From: CAZFHZ01 sp964519015
GTDB lineage: Bacteria; Blakebacterota; Blakebacteria; Blakebacterales; CAYUVJ01
Assembly: GCA_964519015.1 (NCBI GenBank)
Contig: CAZFHZ010000003.1
Span: 15,608 to 79,607 of the forward strand
DNA: 64,000 bases
Direction: 5' to 3'
Made by a program: the position numbers and the translations under genes. The notes under the pieces were generated by a model. That model saw only the letters and a program-made list of their open reading frames with translations, did not search any database and had not been told where the DNA came from. This document shows positions 31,630 to 41,500 of the stretch, piece after piece (positions within the stretch are counted from its first letter, which is position 1; each line of letters begins with the position of its first letter).

Positions 31630-32960
31630 GACGGAGTCGAAGTCGCCCGGGCAGCCGCGATCAGGTCGGCGGCCAGGTCGTAGCTTCCCCGGCGGGTCGG
31701 ACAGGGGCGGGCGGCGGCGAAGGCCTCCAGGGTAACATCGTCCAGGAAGAGCCCCTCCTCGTTGGTACAGTTACCGGGCAGGAGCAGCAGGTCGACCCCG
31801 GTCAGGTCGATGCCTTCCAGCGCCTGCTCGAGGCAGCGACTGGTCAACAGACCGGCCGTGGTGATGGCCGGACCGAAGAAGGTGTTGGTCACCGTGAGCA
31901 GGCGCAGTTCCAGGCCGGGTAATCCCTCCAGATCGGAGAGCAGGTGCCGGCGGAAGAGCTCGGCCCCCATCACCCCGGTCGCGGACACCACGCGCAACGG
32001 CCGGCGGCTGGCCGCCGCCCGCCGGGCGAGTGCCCGCTGGAGTTCCCCCTGCCCCCGGGCAAAATCGGTCACGAAGGAGGCCGCCATACCCACCCCGTTC
32101 TCCAACTGGTCTAGCTCCTCGTACCAGTCCAGCCCGGGCAGAGGGAGGCCGGAAGCGAGGAAGAACTCGTCGGCCGGGAAGACCAGGCCGGTCCCCAGTC
32201 GTTGCTGGAAGCGGGCGCGCCAGCGCTCGCAGGCCGCTACCACCCCGCGCATCTCCTCACCGGTGAGCCCGCGCAGATGGGTCAGCCCCCGGCGATGGGC
32301 GGTCAGTCCGACCGGCACCAGGGCCACCGTGCGCACCCCGGGATGTCGCCCGGCCAGGTCGTGGACCGTCTTCTCCAGCTGGTCACCATCGTTCCAGCCG
32401 GGGACCACCACCACCTGGGTATGGACCTGGATACCGGCATCGAGCAACCGCTGCAGCCGTTCCAGGATCTCCCCGGAGTGTCGGCCGCGCAGCATCCGGC
32501 GGCGCAGTTCGGGGTCGGTGGCGTGCACCGACACGTACATCGGGCTCAACCGTTGTTCCATGATCCGACGGAAGTCGTTCTCGCTCAGGTTGTCGAGGGT
32601 GATGTAGTTGCCGTGCAGGAAGGAGAGGCGGAAGTCCTCGTCCTGCACCATCAGCGAGGCCCGCACGCCGTCGGGGTTCTGGTGGACGAAACAGAAGACA
32701 CAGTCATCACCACACCAGCGGGTCTCCAGGGGGTCGAAATCGAGTCCCAGATCCTCCCGGTAGCCCTTGGTCAGCCGGTGCTCGGTGATCTCTTCCGCCC
32801 GCTGCACGCGCACCACCGGATCCTCCTCCGCCCCGTGGAAGAGCAGGTCGAGGTGGTCGCGCACCGGTTGGTTGTTGATGGCCAGCAGACGATCCCCGGC
32901 CTGGATCCCGGCCCGGTCGGCCGGGCTCTCCGGCCGGATCCCCCGAACGGTCAGGCTCAT
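31626..32960 (-). CDS. DUF512 protein: PDZ domain plus radical-SAM-like domain
   Basis: A 444-residue protein. An N-terminal PDZ-like segment (RGIRPESPADRAGIQAGDRLLAINN, quoted in part) is followed by a radical-SAM-type cysteine motif CGDDCVFC (C-x3-C-x2-C) and a TIM-barrel-like region (MYVSVHATDPELRRRMLRG, VVVPGWNDGDQL). The C-terminal DUF512 region has LLPGNCTNEEGLFLDDVT. Function of this family is not established. It is directly upstream of, and coupled to, der, as in many bacteria. Confidence 0.9.
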   Translation of the reverse strand: MSLTVRGIRPESPADRAGIQAGDRLLAINNQPVRDHLDLLFHGAEEDPVVRVQRAEEITEHRLTKGYREDLGLDFDPLETRWCGDDCVFCFVHQNPDGVRASLMVQDEDFRLSFLHGNYITLDNLSENDFRRIMEQRLSPMYVSVHATDPELRRRMLRGRHSGEILERLQRLLDAGIQVHTQVVVVPGWNDGDQLEKTVHDLAGRHPGVRTVALVPVGLTAHRRGLTHLRGLTGEEMRGVVAACERWRARFQQRLGTGLVFPADEFFLASGLPLPGLDWYEELDQLENGVGMAASFVTDFARGQGELQRALARRAAASRRPLRVVSATGVMGAELFRRHLLSDLEGLPGLELRLLTVTNTFFGPAITTAGLLTSRCLEQALEGIDLTGVDLLLLPGNCTNEEGLFLDDVTLEAFAAARPCPTRRGSYDLAADLIAAARATSTPS

Positions 32961-32999
32961 GGGACGGCCTCTTCGATCCCCGGCACCGCCGGGACGGGA

Positions 33000-33032
33000 A
33001 CGGCCAAGGGGCGCCGGGCACCCTTTGGCCGT
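33000..33032 (-). terminator. Hairpin downstream of tRNA-Gly(CCC)
   Basis: ACGGCCAA (33000-33007) pairs with TTGGCCGT (33025-33032), extended by GGG/CCC past one mismatch. It lies 9 bases beyond the tRNA on the minus strand and before the DUF512 gene. T-tract is weak. Confidence 0.55.
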
Positions 33033-33041
33033 CGGGTGGGA

Positions 33042-33117
33042 TGGAGCGGGCGACCGGGCTCGAACCGGCGACCTGCAGCTTGGGAAGCTGCTACTCTACC
33101 AACTGAGTTACGCCCGC
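33042..33117 (-). tRNA. tRNA-Gly (anticodon CCC), CCA encoded
   Basis: A 76-base minus-strand cloverleaf: acceptor GCGGGCG/CGCCCGC, discriminator T, anticodon stem GCAGC/GCTGC with loop TTCCCAA, giving CCC for GGG codons. CCA is encoded. It borders the anomalous homopolymer block. Confidence 0.95.
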
Positions 33118-33209
33118 TTCAGAGCGTCTCAAAATATGCGGGGGCGCCCCGGACGGTGTCAACCCCCGCTACGGGCGGAAAGGGGCGGCCCGGCGACGTG
33201 ATCCGATCC

Positions 33210-33375
33210 GGGGGGGGGGGGGGGGGGCAAAAAAAAACCCCCGGGGGGGGGGGTAAAACCAGGTTGGGGGGGGGGACCCCCGCCCCCCCCCCCCCCCCGC
33301 GGGGGCCCCGGCCCCGCCCGCCGCCGCGCCCCCCGGCGGGGGGGGGGCGGCCGCCTTGACACTCCCCCGGGGGGG
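33210..33375. other. Homopolymer-rich low-complexity block, likely sequence artefact
   Basis: An 18-base G run (33210-33227), a 9-base A run, C and G runs of 5 to 15 or more bases and almost no mixed sequence fill this gene-free interval between tRNA-Gly(CCC) and the plus-strand gene at 33443. Nothing else in the window resembles it. No gene is supported inside. It most likely reflects poor base calls or a bad join at a G+C-extreme spot. Confidence 0.8.
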
Positions 33376-33442
33376 TCGGATACTCCCTGGTGAGGGGGAG
33401 CTCCACCGGCCCCCTGACCCACCCCCGCCGGGGAGCCTGAGC

Positions 33443-33997
33443 ATGGACCGGAATCTGCGCCTGAGCGGCTCATCGCTCCTGCTGCTGGGCGTACTGCTGG
33501 TGGCTCCCGCCCCGGTCCGGGCCCAGCGGGACGTCCGAGAGATCTCCCGTGATCATTCCACGACCATGAACGCGGGCGATCTCAACATCACCTTCATCTA
33601 CCTCCACCGGGACAGCACCGAAGTAGCCCAGCTCGTGCTCACCACCGAGGAGTATCAGCGCTACGACCGGGAGCGCCGGCTCCTCCCCAAGAAGGGTTCC
33701 CTGCTGGCGGTTCGGATCAGGGCCTACCGCGACACCCGCTTCGACCCCACCCAGATCGTGCTCACCCAGCGGGAGGCCACCCAGATGGTGGGCTTCCAGG
33801 ACGTGGTGGACGTGCAGGGGATGTTCACCAGCACGATCCGCCGGGGAGACACCGCTTCCGGTTTCATCAAGGTGAAGGAGCAGATCGACTTCCGCCGCTC
33901 CGTCACGCTGCGCTACGAGATGACGCGGAACGAGTTCCTGCTGCCGCTCAAATGGCGGCAGAAGTACTTCCAGTTCCTCGACGCACCGGGGCGCTGA
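33443..33997 (+). CDS. Secreted protein of unknown function
   Basis: A 184-residue exported protein. The signal peptide is GSSLLLLGVLLVAPAPVRA with cleavage before QRD. The mature part is about 165 residues, rich in beta-strand-like segments and charged residues (DLNITFIYLHRDSTEVAQLVL, split here), with no Cys. ATG 33443 follows GGGGAG. No family recognised. It is monocistronic and convergent with miaA. Its promoter would lie inside the anomalous block. Confidence 0.68.
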   Translation: MDRNLRLSGSSLLLLGVLLVAPAPVRAQRDVREISRDHSTTMNAGDLNITFIYLHRDSTEVAQLVLTTEEYQRYDRERRLLPKKGSLLAVRIRAYRDTRFDPTQIVLTQREATQMVGFQDVVDVQGMFTSTIRRGDTASGFIKVKEQIDFRRSVTLRYEMTRNEFLLPLKWRQKYFQFLDAPGR

Positions 33998-34022
33998 ACC
34001 GCCGACCCACCCCCCACCCCGC

Positions 34023-34988
34023 TCAGGAGTCCAGGAAACGCTCCCAGGCCCGCAGCACGGCCGCCGCGGTTTCGGTCGGTCCGTCCCCCGCTCGCAGCTT
34101 CAGCCGGACCACGTCCGGCAGGGGACGGAACCAGGTGAGCTGACGCTTGGCGAAGTTGCGGTGCTCCCGGCGGATCTCACGCCGGGCCTCATCGAGCGTG
34201 ATCTCCCCGGCCAGCACGTCGAAGAGCCGGGCGTAGCCCAGTCCGGTCAAGCCCGGGACCCCAGGGGACACCCCCGCCTGCCTCAAGACCCGGGCCTCCT
34301 CCAGCCAGCCGGCTTCCAGCAGGCCGTCCACCCGCTCCTCGATCCGCCGGTAGAGGTCGCCCCGCTCGCGCTCGAGCACGATCCGGCACCAGCGGGCTTC
34401 GATCGGAGCGGGGGAGGTGCCTCCGGCCTGCAGGGAGGAGAGGGGGATCCCGTGTACTTCCAGCACCTCCAGGCCCCGCAGGATGCGCTGCGTGTCGGTG
34501 GCGGGGACCGACCCGGCCCAATCGGGGTCACGCGCGGCCAGCTCGGCCCGCAGGGCGGCGATACCTTCCTCCCGCAGCCGCTGCTGCAGTCCGGCGCGCA
34601 CCCGGCGGCGCCGCCGGGGGTCGCTCGCCGGTTCAAGGAAGAGCCCTTCGGTGAGCGCCTTGAGGTAGAGCCCGCTCCCTCCCACCACCATCGGCTGCCG
34701 TCCTCGCCCCCGGATGGCCTCGATCAACGCTCCCGCCCGGAAGGCGAAGGCACCGGCCGACCAGGGCTCCTCCACCTCGAGTACTCCGACCAGATGATGG
34801 GGGATCCTGGCCAGGAGGGCCGGCGGGGGGGCGGCGGTGCCGATGGCCAGGCCCCGATAGACCTGCCGCGAGTCGGCCGAGACGATCTCGCCGTCCAGGC
34901 GCTCGGCCACGAGCACGGCCGCCTCACTCTTGCCGACCCCGGTGGGGCCGGTGATCAGGAGTACCGCGGGGGGAGCGTGGCCGGCCAC
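34023..34988 (-). CDS. miaA: tRNA dimethylallyltransferase
   Basis: A 321-residue enzyme adding a dimethylallyl group to A37 of tRNAs that read UNN codons. The P-loop is ITGPTGVGKSEAAVLVAE; SADSRQVYRG, VVGGSGLYLKALTEGLF, ATDTQRILRGLEV and the tRNA-binding RNFAKRQLTWFR are intact. It ends the minus-strand run lipoprotein-ubiA-mutL-miaA; the mutL-miaA pairing is common. Confidence 0.97.
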   Translation of the reverse strand: MAGHAPPAVLLITGPTGVGKSEAAVLVAERLDGEIVSADSRQVYRGLAIGTAAPPPALLARIPHHLVGVLEVEEPWSAGAFAFRAGALIEAIRGRGRQPMVVGGSGLYLKALTEGLFLEPASDPRRRRRVRAGLQQRLREEGIAALRAELAARDPDWAGSVPATDTQRILRGLEVLEVHGIPLSSLQAGGTSPAPIEARWCRIVLERERGDLYRRIEERVDGLLEAGWLEEARVLRQAGVSPGVPGLTGLGYARLFDVLAGEITLDEARREIRREHRNFAKRQLTWFRPLPDVVRLKLRAGDGPTETAAAVLRAWERFLDS

Positions 34989-34996
34989 GGACGGCC

Positions 34997-36796
34997 TCAG
35001 CGCCCGAAACGCCGGTCGAGTTCGTCGAGGGTCAGCACGAAGTGGGTGGGCCGCCCGTGGGGACAGACCTGCGGCCGTTCGCAGGCGAAGAGCCGGTCCA
35101 CCAGGGCGCGCCGTTCGTCCGGGTCGAGCCGGTCCCCGAAACGGACCGCGGCGTGGCAGGCCAGGCTGGCGGCGATCTTCTCCTGGACCCCGCTTCCCTG
35201 CGAACCACGTTCGAGCAGATCGTCGAGCAGGGCCAGCAGGACCTCCTCCTCGCGCCCGGCCCGCTCCACCTCAGGGGGGACCGCTTCGATGGAGAGGGTG
35301 TTGCCGCCGAAGGGACGCACCGTGAAGCCCACCCGCTCCAGCAGCGGCCCCAGCTCATCCACCAGGGCGTACTGCTCCCCGCTCACGTCGAGCACGTGGG
35401 GGAAGAGGAGTTGCTGGCAGGATGCGGGAGTGCCGGTCAACCGGGCCAGCACCTCCTCGAACAGGATCCGCTCGTGCGCCGCATGCTGGTCGAGCACCAG
35501 CAGCCCCCCTTTGATCGGGGCGAGCAGATAGCGGCCGTGCACCTGCCAGATGACCGGCTCCAGGGGCACTTCGGCGCCCTCCCCGGCGACCGCGCCTCCC
35601 GGAGATGAGCCCTCCTCCCCCTCGGTCCCGAGGTAGGGGGCGAAGAGTTCCAGTGCGGCCTGCCGGGCCTGCTCCCCATCCTTCCCGAAGAGCGGGTCGT
35701 ACCGCCAGGGATGGCCCTCGAGGACGCCGCTTCCTGCTCCCGGTCCGCCTCTTCCCTCCGGCCGGCGGTAGTCCCCGGCCGGAGCCAGCCGCAGCGGACG
35801 GGCGCCCAGTTCCCGGCTGAGGGCATCCCGCACCGAACCCAGGAGGAAGTCCCGCACGCCCGACTCGTCGCTGAAACGGACCTCCCGCTTGGCCGGATGA
35901 ACGTTCACATCCACCTGTCCGGCCCCCAGCTCCAGGAAGAGACAGGCGAAGGGATAGTGGCCGGCGGGGAGCAACTCGCCGTAGCCGGTATAGAGCGCGT
36001 AGGAGAGACCGCGGTGGGCGATCGGACGCCCGTGTACGAAGAGATGGACCCCCTGCGAGGTGCGCCGGGCCGCCGTTGGGGCCCCCAGCAGGCCGTGCAG
36101 ACGCCGGCCGCCCGAGGCGGCCGCCAGGGTGACCGCACCTTCCAGGGTGCGCCGGCCGAAGAGGGCCTGCGCGCGTTCCTTCAGCCCCTGCCCCGGCGGC
36201 AGGTCGAAGACCTCCCGCCCCTCGTGCTCCAGCCGGAAGCCGGTCTCCAGGCAGGCCAGCGCAGACTCGGAGACACTGCCGAGGACGTGACGGTATTCGG
36301 TCTGCGGGGCGCGCAGGAACTTGCGACGGGCGGGCACGTTGGCGAAGAGGTGCTCGACGCGGACCGTGGTCCCCCGCACCCGGGCCAGCGGCTCCTCCCC
36401 CCGGGGGAGCCCCCCCTCCACGATGAGCCGCACGCCCGGGCCCTCCCCCTCCCCCGTCTCCAGGACCAGGCGGCTGACGGCGGCGATACTGGGCAGGGCC
36501 TCCCCTCGGAAACCGAAGGTGTCCAGGGTCTCCAGGTCGCTCTCGCTGGCGATCTTGCTGGTGGCGTGGCGACGGAGGGCCAGGCGGGCTTCTTCGGGGC
36601 TCATCCCGCTGCCGTCGTCGGTCACCTCGATCCGGTCGCGACCCCCCGCGGCCAGCCGGACCTCCACCCGGTGCGCGCCGGCATCCAGGGCGTTCTCGAT
36701 CAGTTCCTTCACCACCGAGGAGGGCCGCTCGACCACCTCGCCGGCGGCGATCTTATCCACGACCGGGTCGGGGAGGATGTGGATCCGCACGTTCAT
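34997..36796 (-). CDS. mutL: DNA mismatch repair protein MutL
   Basis: A 599-residue GHKL ATPase. N-terminal motifs: IAAGEVVERPSSVVKELIENALDAGA (quoted by parts), DDGSGMSPEEA, TFGFRGEALPSIAAVS, GTTVRVEHLFANVPARRKFL. The C-terminal domain has DQHAAHERILFEE and CHAAVRFGDRL and ends CPHGRPTHFVLTLDELDRRF, including the CPHGRP element typical of endonuclease-type MutL. Linker is short and Pro/Gly-rich. No mutS is beside it. Confidence 0.97.
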   Translation of the reverse strand: MNVRIHILPDPVVDKIAAGEVVERPSSVVKELIENALDAGAHRVEVRLAAGGRDRIEVTDDGSGMSPEEARLALRRHATSKIASESDLETLDTFGFRGEALPSIAAVSRLVLETGEGEGPGVRLIVEGGLPRGEEPLARVRGTTVRVEHLFANVPARRKFLRAPQTEYRHVLGSVSESALACLETGFRLEHEGREVFDLPPGQGLKERAQALFGRRTLEGAVTLAAASGGRRLHGLLGAPTAARRTSQGVHLFVHGRPIAHRGLSYALYTGYGELLPAGHYPFACLFLELGAGQVDVNVHPAKREVRFSDESGVRDFLLGSVRDALSRELGARPLRLAPAGDYRRPEGRGGPGAGSGVLEGHPWRYDPLFGKDGEQARQAALELFAPYLGTEGEEGSSPGGAVAGEGAEVPLEPVIWQVHGRYLLAPIKGGLLVLDQHAAHERILFEEVLARLTGTPASCQQLLFPHVLDVSGEQYALVDELGPLLERVGFTVRPFGGNTLSIEAVPPEVERAGREEEVLLALLDDLLERGSQGSGVQEKIAASLACHAAVRFGDRLDPDERRALVDRLFACERPQVCPHGRPTHFVLTLDELDRRFGR

Positions 36797-36797
36797 C

Positions 36798-37640
36798 TCA
36801 GCCGATCAGCACAGCGGCCAGCCCGACCGGCATGTCCCATTTCAGGACCCGGGCCAGTTCTCCGTACTCGTCGTGGGTGAGCGTTCGGGTGAGCCGGATC
36901 AGGACGTAGAGCACCGGGACCCCCACCCCGGCCAGGGCGACCAGGGCGTAACCGAGCCCCAACCAACCCAACAGGTGGGGGAGCGGCAGCGCGATCAGCA
37001 GCAGGACCAGGGTCAGCCGCACCGTCCGGCGGGCGGCCGTGGTACCGGCAGCGATCGGGAGGGTGCGTCGGCCGGCGGTGCGGTCGGCCGGTTCATCCTG
37101 CAGGTCCTTGACCACCTCCCGGGCCAGATGCATGAGGAAGGCCAGCCCCCCCGGGATCGCGCCGAAGAGACCCGTCCCGGCCGCCAGCCCCCCGAAGGGG
37201 AAGACCAGGCCGGAGACCACGGCCACGATCAGGTTCCCGACCAGCGGGATGCGCTTCCCCCAGAGGTCGTAGAAGACCACCCCGGCCACCGCCCCGAGGA
37301 CGATCCAGCGGCAGACGGTGGGGAGCGGCCGGGCCGAAGCGAGCGCCCCGGCCAGCAGCAGCGCCCCCCAGAATCCCGCCAGGCCGGTCGGCACCAGGCC
37401 GCGCGGCAGGGGGCGGTGCGGTTTGTTCACCCGGTCGATGGCCACATCGGTCACGTCGTTGAGCACATTGCCACCGGCCGTTACCAGACCCGCGGCCAGG
37501 GCCGCCCAGCCCAGGCTGTGGGGAGCGAGGATCGGCCGGGGTCCGACCAGGGCTCCGACCCCGGCCGAGAGGGCGGCCAGCAGGACGTTGCCCGGTCGGA
37601 TCAGCTGCAGCAGGGCGGAGATGCGGACCGGACCCCTCAT
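36798..37640 (-). CDS. UbiA-family prenyltransferase
   Basis: A 280-residue membrane prenyltransferase with about eight to nine hydrophobic helices. The two Asp-rich motifs are NDVTDVAIDRVNKPHRPLP and DLQDEPADRTAGRRTLP, which bind the prenyl diphosphate through Mg. The closest-looking group is the geranylgeranylglycerol-phosphate geranylgeranyltransferase-like (UbiA) proteins seen in archaea and many bacteria; the acceptor is unknown. It overlaps the upstream lipoprotein gene by 4 bases. Confidence 0.88.
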   Translation of the reverse strand: MRGPVRISALLQLIRPGNVLLAALSAGVGALVGPRPILAPHSLGWAALAAGLVTAGGNVLNDVTDVAIDRVNKPHRPLPRGLVPTGLAGFWGALLLAGALASARPLPTVCRWIVLGAVAGVVFYDLWGKRIPLVGNLIVAVVSGLVFPFGGLAAGTGLFGAIPGGLAFLMHLAREVVKDLQDEPADRTAGRRTLPIAAGTTAARRTVRLTLVLLLIALPLPHLLGWLGLGYALVALAGVGVPVLYVLIRLTRTLTHDEYGELARVLKWDMPVGLAAVLIG

Positions 37641-38491
37641 CCCCCGATCCCCCCTGGTGGCACCACCGGCCCGATCGGACGCCGGCGGGCGTTGGGTGGG
37701 ACCGGCAGATGAAAATCATCCGCTCCCCCCCCGGGGCGGAAGTCGCGGCGGACCACATCGAAGAGCACCTCCAGCCCGGTCCCGGGGTAGGAGACCTCGA
37801 TGCTGCCGGGCAGCAGCACCCCGTTCTGACGTCGCCATCCGGTGTAGCGGCTCTGCCAGAGCATCTGGTCGAGGGGGTCGAGAAAGGCGGCACTGCGGAA
37901 GAGCATGTCCTCACCGAGGATGAGCAGCAGGTGGTTGCCGTCGGGCATCCGCACCCCGATCACGACCCGGCCGTTCCCGACATCGAACCGGTCGATCCCG
38001 TCGTAGAGGCGCGTCCAGTCCCGGCCGAGGGCGGGACCGAGCACCCATTCGCGGATCATGGAAGGATGGAGCGGGAAGCCGTTGATCGAGAGCATGGCGT
38101 CCGGATCGATCCGCCCCTCCAGTACGGTCTGCTCGGACGGGACCCAGATCCGGGCCTGCTCCCCGGTCAGGACCGCCTGGGTCACCGTCACCCCCATGAA
38201 GGCGGTGATATCGAAGCGGAAGGAATCGGGGGCGGCGTAGCGCACGACCACGTTCCCGGAGAGCGAACCCCCGTCGAGGCGGACCTGCAGGGTGCCGGTG
38301 GTCCGCATCCCGGTGACCGTTCCGGTCCGGGCGGTCGCCTCGCGGAGTACCCCCACCGGACCGAGTTCGAGCAGGTCTGGGGGAGGTACGTTCCGATACG
38401 GACGACCGGCACAGGCCGGGAGGATCAGGAGCGGGAGGAGCCGGTGGAGGATCGCCGGCAACGGGCCGCGGGAGAGGGCCGGAGCGGACAT
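37637..38491 (-). CDS. LolB/DUF4292-like outer-membrane lipoprotein
   Basis: A 284-residue lipoprotein. Signal and lipobox are LHRLLPLLILPACAG (Cys about residue 28). The mature part is a half-barrel-like beta-rich domain (GTLQVRLDGGSLSGNVVVRY, LTGEQARIWVPSEQTVLEG, DGNHLLLILGEDMLF), in the style of LolA/LolB or DUF4292 proteins that carry lipids or lipoproteins. Tail is Pro/Arg/Gly-rich. Coupled to the prenyltransferase gene. Role in envelope lipid handling is inferred from fold and neighbours only. Confidence 0.72.
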   Translation of the reverse strand: MSAPALSRGPLPAILHRLLPLLILPACAGRPYRNVPPPDLLELGPVGVLREATARTGTVTGMRTTGTLQVRLDGGSLSGNVVVRYAAPDSFRFDITAFMGVTVTQAVLTGEQARIWVPSEQTVLEGRIDPDAMLSINGFPLHPSMIREWVLGPALGRDWTRLYDGIDRFDVGNGRVVIGVRMPDGNHLLLILGEDMLFRSAAFLDPLDQMLWQSRYTGWRRQNGVLLPGSIEVSYPGTGLEVLFDVVRRDFRPGGGADDFHLPVPPNARRRPIGPVVPPGGIGG

Positions 38492-38527
38492 GGAAGGAAT
38501 ATACCCCCGGCTCCCGGGCTCACCAAG

Positions 38528-41500
38528 TCATGGGACCGGTGGCGGTCCGGGCCCCGGCCGGAAGCGTCCCGAGCCGAGCTGGTTGTCCAGTTCGACCAGC
38601 CAGAAGGCGGCCACCGTGTTGCGGGGATCGACCCGGTAGGCACTGCGGAAGGTCTCGCGGGCCTGATCGATGAGGCCGACCTCGAACTGGGTCCGGGCCA
38701 GGTAGACCAGCACGTTACCCGGGGGGGTGCGTGGATCGGTGACGGGGACGAGCGACTTCCCCTGCTCCGGGGACAATCGGGAGAGGATCTGCCGCAGTGC
38801 GGTCGGGTCGGCGGCCAGCCCGAGCAGTTGCCGGGTCTGATCCAGGGAGGCCAGGGCGAGGTCGTAACGTCCCTGGTCGTAGGCGACCTGGCCGTGCAGG
38901 TAGTGGTAGTAGCCCCGGTTCGAGACCAGCCGGTCGGCCGCCGCCGGCAGTACCTCCAGGAGCTGACCCGCCAGGTCGGAGGCATCGTAGAAGGCGGAAC
39001 GGAGGGTGGCGTAAGCCTCGGTCAGCAGGTCGATGTAGGTGACGGTCCGGAGGGAATCGTCCGGTGTCCGGCGCCAGAGGCGGGCCGCCTCCTCCACCGC
39101 CGCCCGCTGTGCCACGACCCCGAAGCGCAGGGCGCGGTCGGCAGCGTGCGCATCGGCCGGAGCCGAGGTGCTCCAGGCCGCCGCCACGGAAGCGTGCAGG
39201 CGCGGCAGCGACTCTCCGCTCCCTTCCAGGTACTCATCCAGGTCGGTCAGTTCCCGGACGGTCGGGACTCGCCCGTCGAGATAGTCTTTCAGCGCCAGTC
39301 GTGTATTCCGCAGCGTCCGGTTCCGCTCGTCGAAACGCACATGCAGGGTGGCCTGGCGGTCGAGGAAGAAGGCGCGGGGCGCCCGGTATTCGAGGAAGGG
39401 GTGGTCGTCGGTGTTGATCCATCCCCCCAGGCTGTTGGCCTCGCCGACGCGGAGCGGACTCATGAGCTGCCGGCTGAGCAGCGTGAAGAGGCCGCGCAGG
39501 CCGATCCGGGCCAGGTCTCCGGCGACCGCCTCCCGTTCGAGGGCCTCGGCCGCCCGCGGGAAGTCCCAGACCGGGGGCTGCCGGGTGCCGACCAGCAGCA
39601 GGTCGGCGTTGCTCATGCTCCAGACGGTGACGAAGGGGAACACCTCGCCGAAGGTCAGCAGCACACAGGCGAGTGTCTCGTCGTCCTGCTCGTAGGCGTG
39701 GATCCACTGGGCGACCGCCCCGCCCGGTTCCAGCCGGTCGCGCAGGGTCCGGAAGTACTCAAGCGAAAAGAGACCGCCGATCCCGGCGATCCACGGGTTG
39801 CTCGGCTCCGAGAGGATGAGGTCGTACCGCGCGTCGGGACGGGTCAGCAGGAAGGTCTTGGCGTCCTGGGTGGCCAGCTCGGTCCGCGGGTCATCCAGCG
39901 GCCGGCCGTTGATGTGGTCGAAGAACCGGCTGGCGGCCACGACCCCCGGGGAGATCTCCACCACCTCGACCCGCTCCACCGGGTAGTGGAGCAGGTGGCC
40001 CGCCGTCTGGCCGCTCCCCAGTCCCACCACCAGCGCCCGACGGGCATCCGGTACCATGGCTGCGGGGATGGCGGCGATGAGTGTCTGGGTGATCTGGTCG
40101 TTGCGGAAGGTGCTCGCGTCCGCCTTCCCGTTCACCACCAGCGAGACCTCCTGCCCGGTGCGCAGCACGGCCACCGTGCCGTTGACATCCTCGGTGTAGA
40201 AGGCCACGTCGATCCGCTCCAGCTCCTCGCGGAAGCGCTCCGGCGTCACCTCCTCGCTCTGGTGCCACCGGAAGACCCCGGAAGCCAGGGCCCGCCGGTC
40301 CCAGGCGGGAGCGGCCACCAGGTAGAGCAGGAAGAGGAGGGCCATTGCGACCCCGATCCGCCTCAGCCGGAGGCCCCCCACCGCCGGATGGAGGGCCAGC
40401 AGACCGATCCCCACCGCCAGGTTGACCAGGATGCCGCACTCCATGGTCAGGCGCACGCCCAGCAGCGGGAGCATCACCAGGCCGCCCAGCAGTGCGCCCA
40501 GGATGGTACCGGCCGTGTTGACCGCGTAGACCTGTCCGACCGGCCAGCCCACCCGCTGCTGCAGCCGGGCTGCGACATCGGTGGCCAGCGGGAGCGCCGC
40601 CCCGGAGGCGATGGTGGGCGGCATCATCAGGAGCAGGCAGAAGAGGTACTTGAGCAGTTCATGGAGGTTGTAGCCGCCCGGCGTGCGCGCCACCATCTGC
40701 TGCAGGTCGAGGAAGAGATAGGGAAGCCGGGCATAGAGCGGCAGCGTGACCAGCAGCGCGACCCCGATCGCGGTCTGGGCGAGGGCGAACCAGAAAAAGG
40801 GCCGTCCCCCCCGGGCCAGCCGGCGGGCCAGCAGCGAGCCGAGCGCAATCCCGGTTATGAAGGCCGCCAGCATCAGGGTGAAGGAGTAGGTGCTGGAACC
40901 GAGGATGGTCGAGAGCAGACGGATCCAGGCGACCTCGTAGATCATCACGATGAAGCCGGAGAACCCCGCCCCCAGCACGGCCAGCCGGGCCAGCTGCAGC
41001 GTCCGCTCCGGTCCGATCCCGGGGAACTCCGAGAGCAGGAGGTCGGGAGTGGGGACCGGTCCGGTCCGGGGCGCCTCCCCCTCCGGCCCGGTGGCCGGGC
41101 GGACCAGGGCGCCGAAGCGCCAGGCCCCCAGCAGGCCCACCGCCACCACTTCGTTGATGAGGGCGGCGACGGTGAGGGTGGCCGCCAGTCCGAGCGCCGG
41201 GACCAGGAAGAAACCGGTGGCCAGGGCGCCGGTCACCGCGCCCAGACTGTTGATGAAGTAGAGGCCGGCCACCCCGCGACCGACCCGTTCGGGAAGCGCC
41301 ACCGCCCCCCGGACCAGCAGCGGCAGCGTGCCCCCCATCAGGAACGTCGAAGGGCCCAGGAGCAGACCCGCCACCACCAGCTTGGCCAGGGTCCCCCCCA
41401 CCCCATCGGCCCCCACCATAGAGGTCAGGCCGATGTAGAGTCCGCTCCCCAGCCGGAAGAGAAGGGGGAAGGCGAGCCCCCACAGTCCGATGGCCATCTC

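Noticed and set aside
33210..33375. G-quadruplex regulatory element
   Set aside because: The mixture of long G, C and A runs with no conserved spacing fits sequencing error better than a designed quadruplex.
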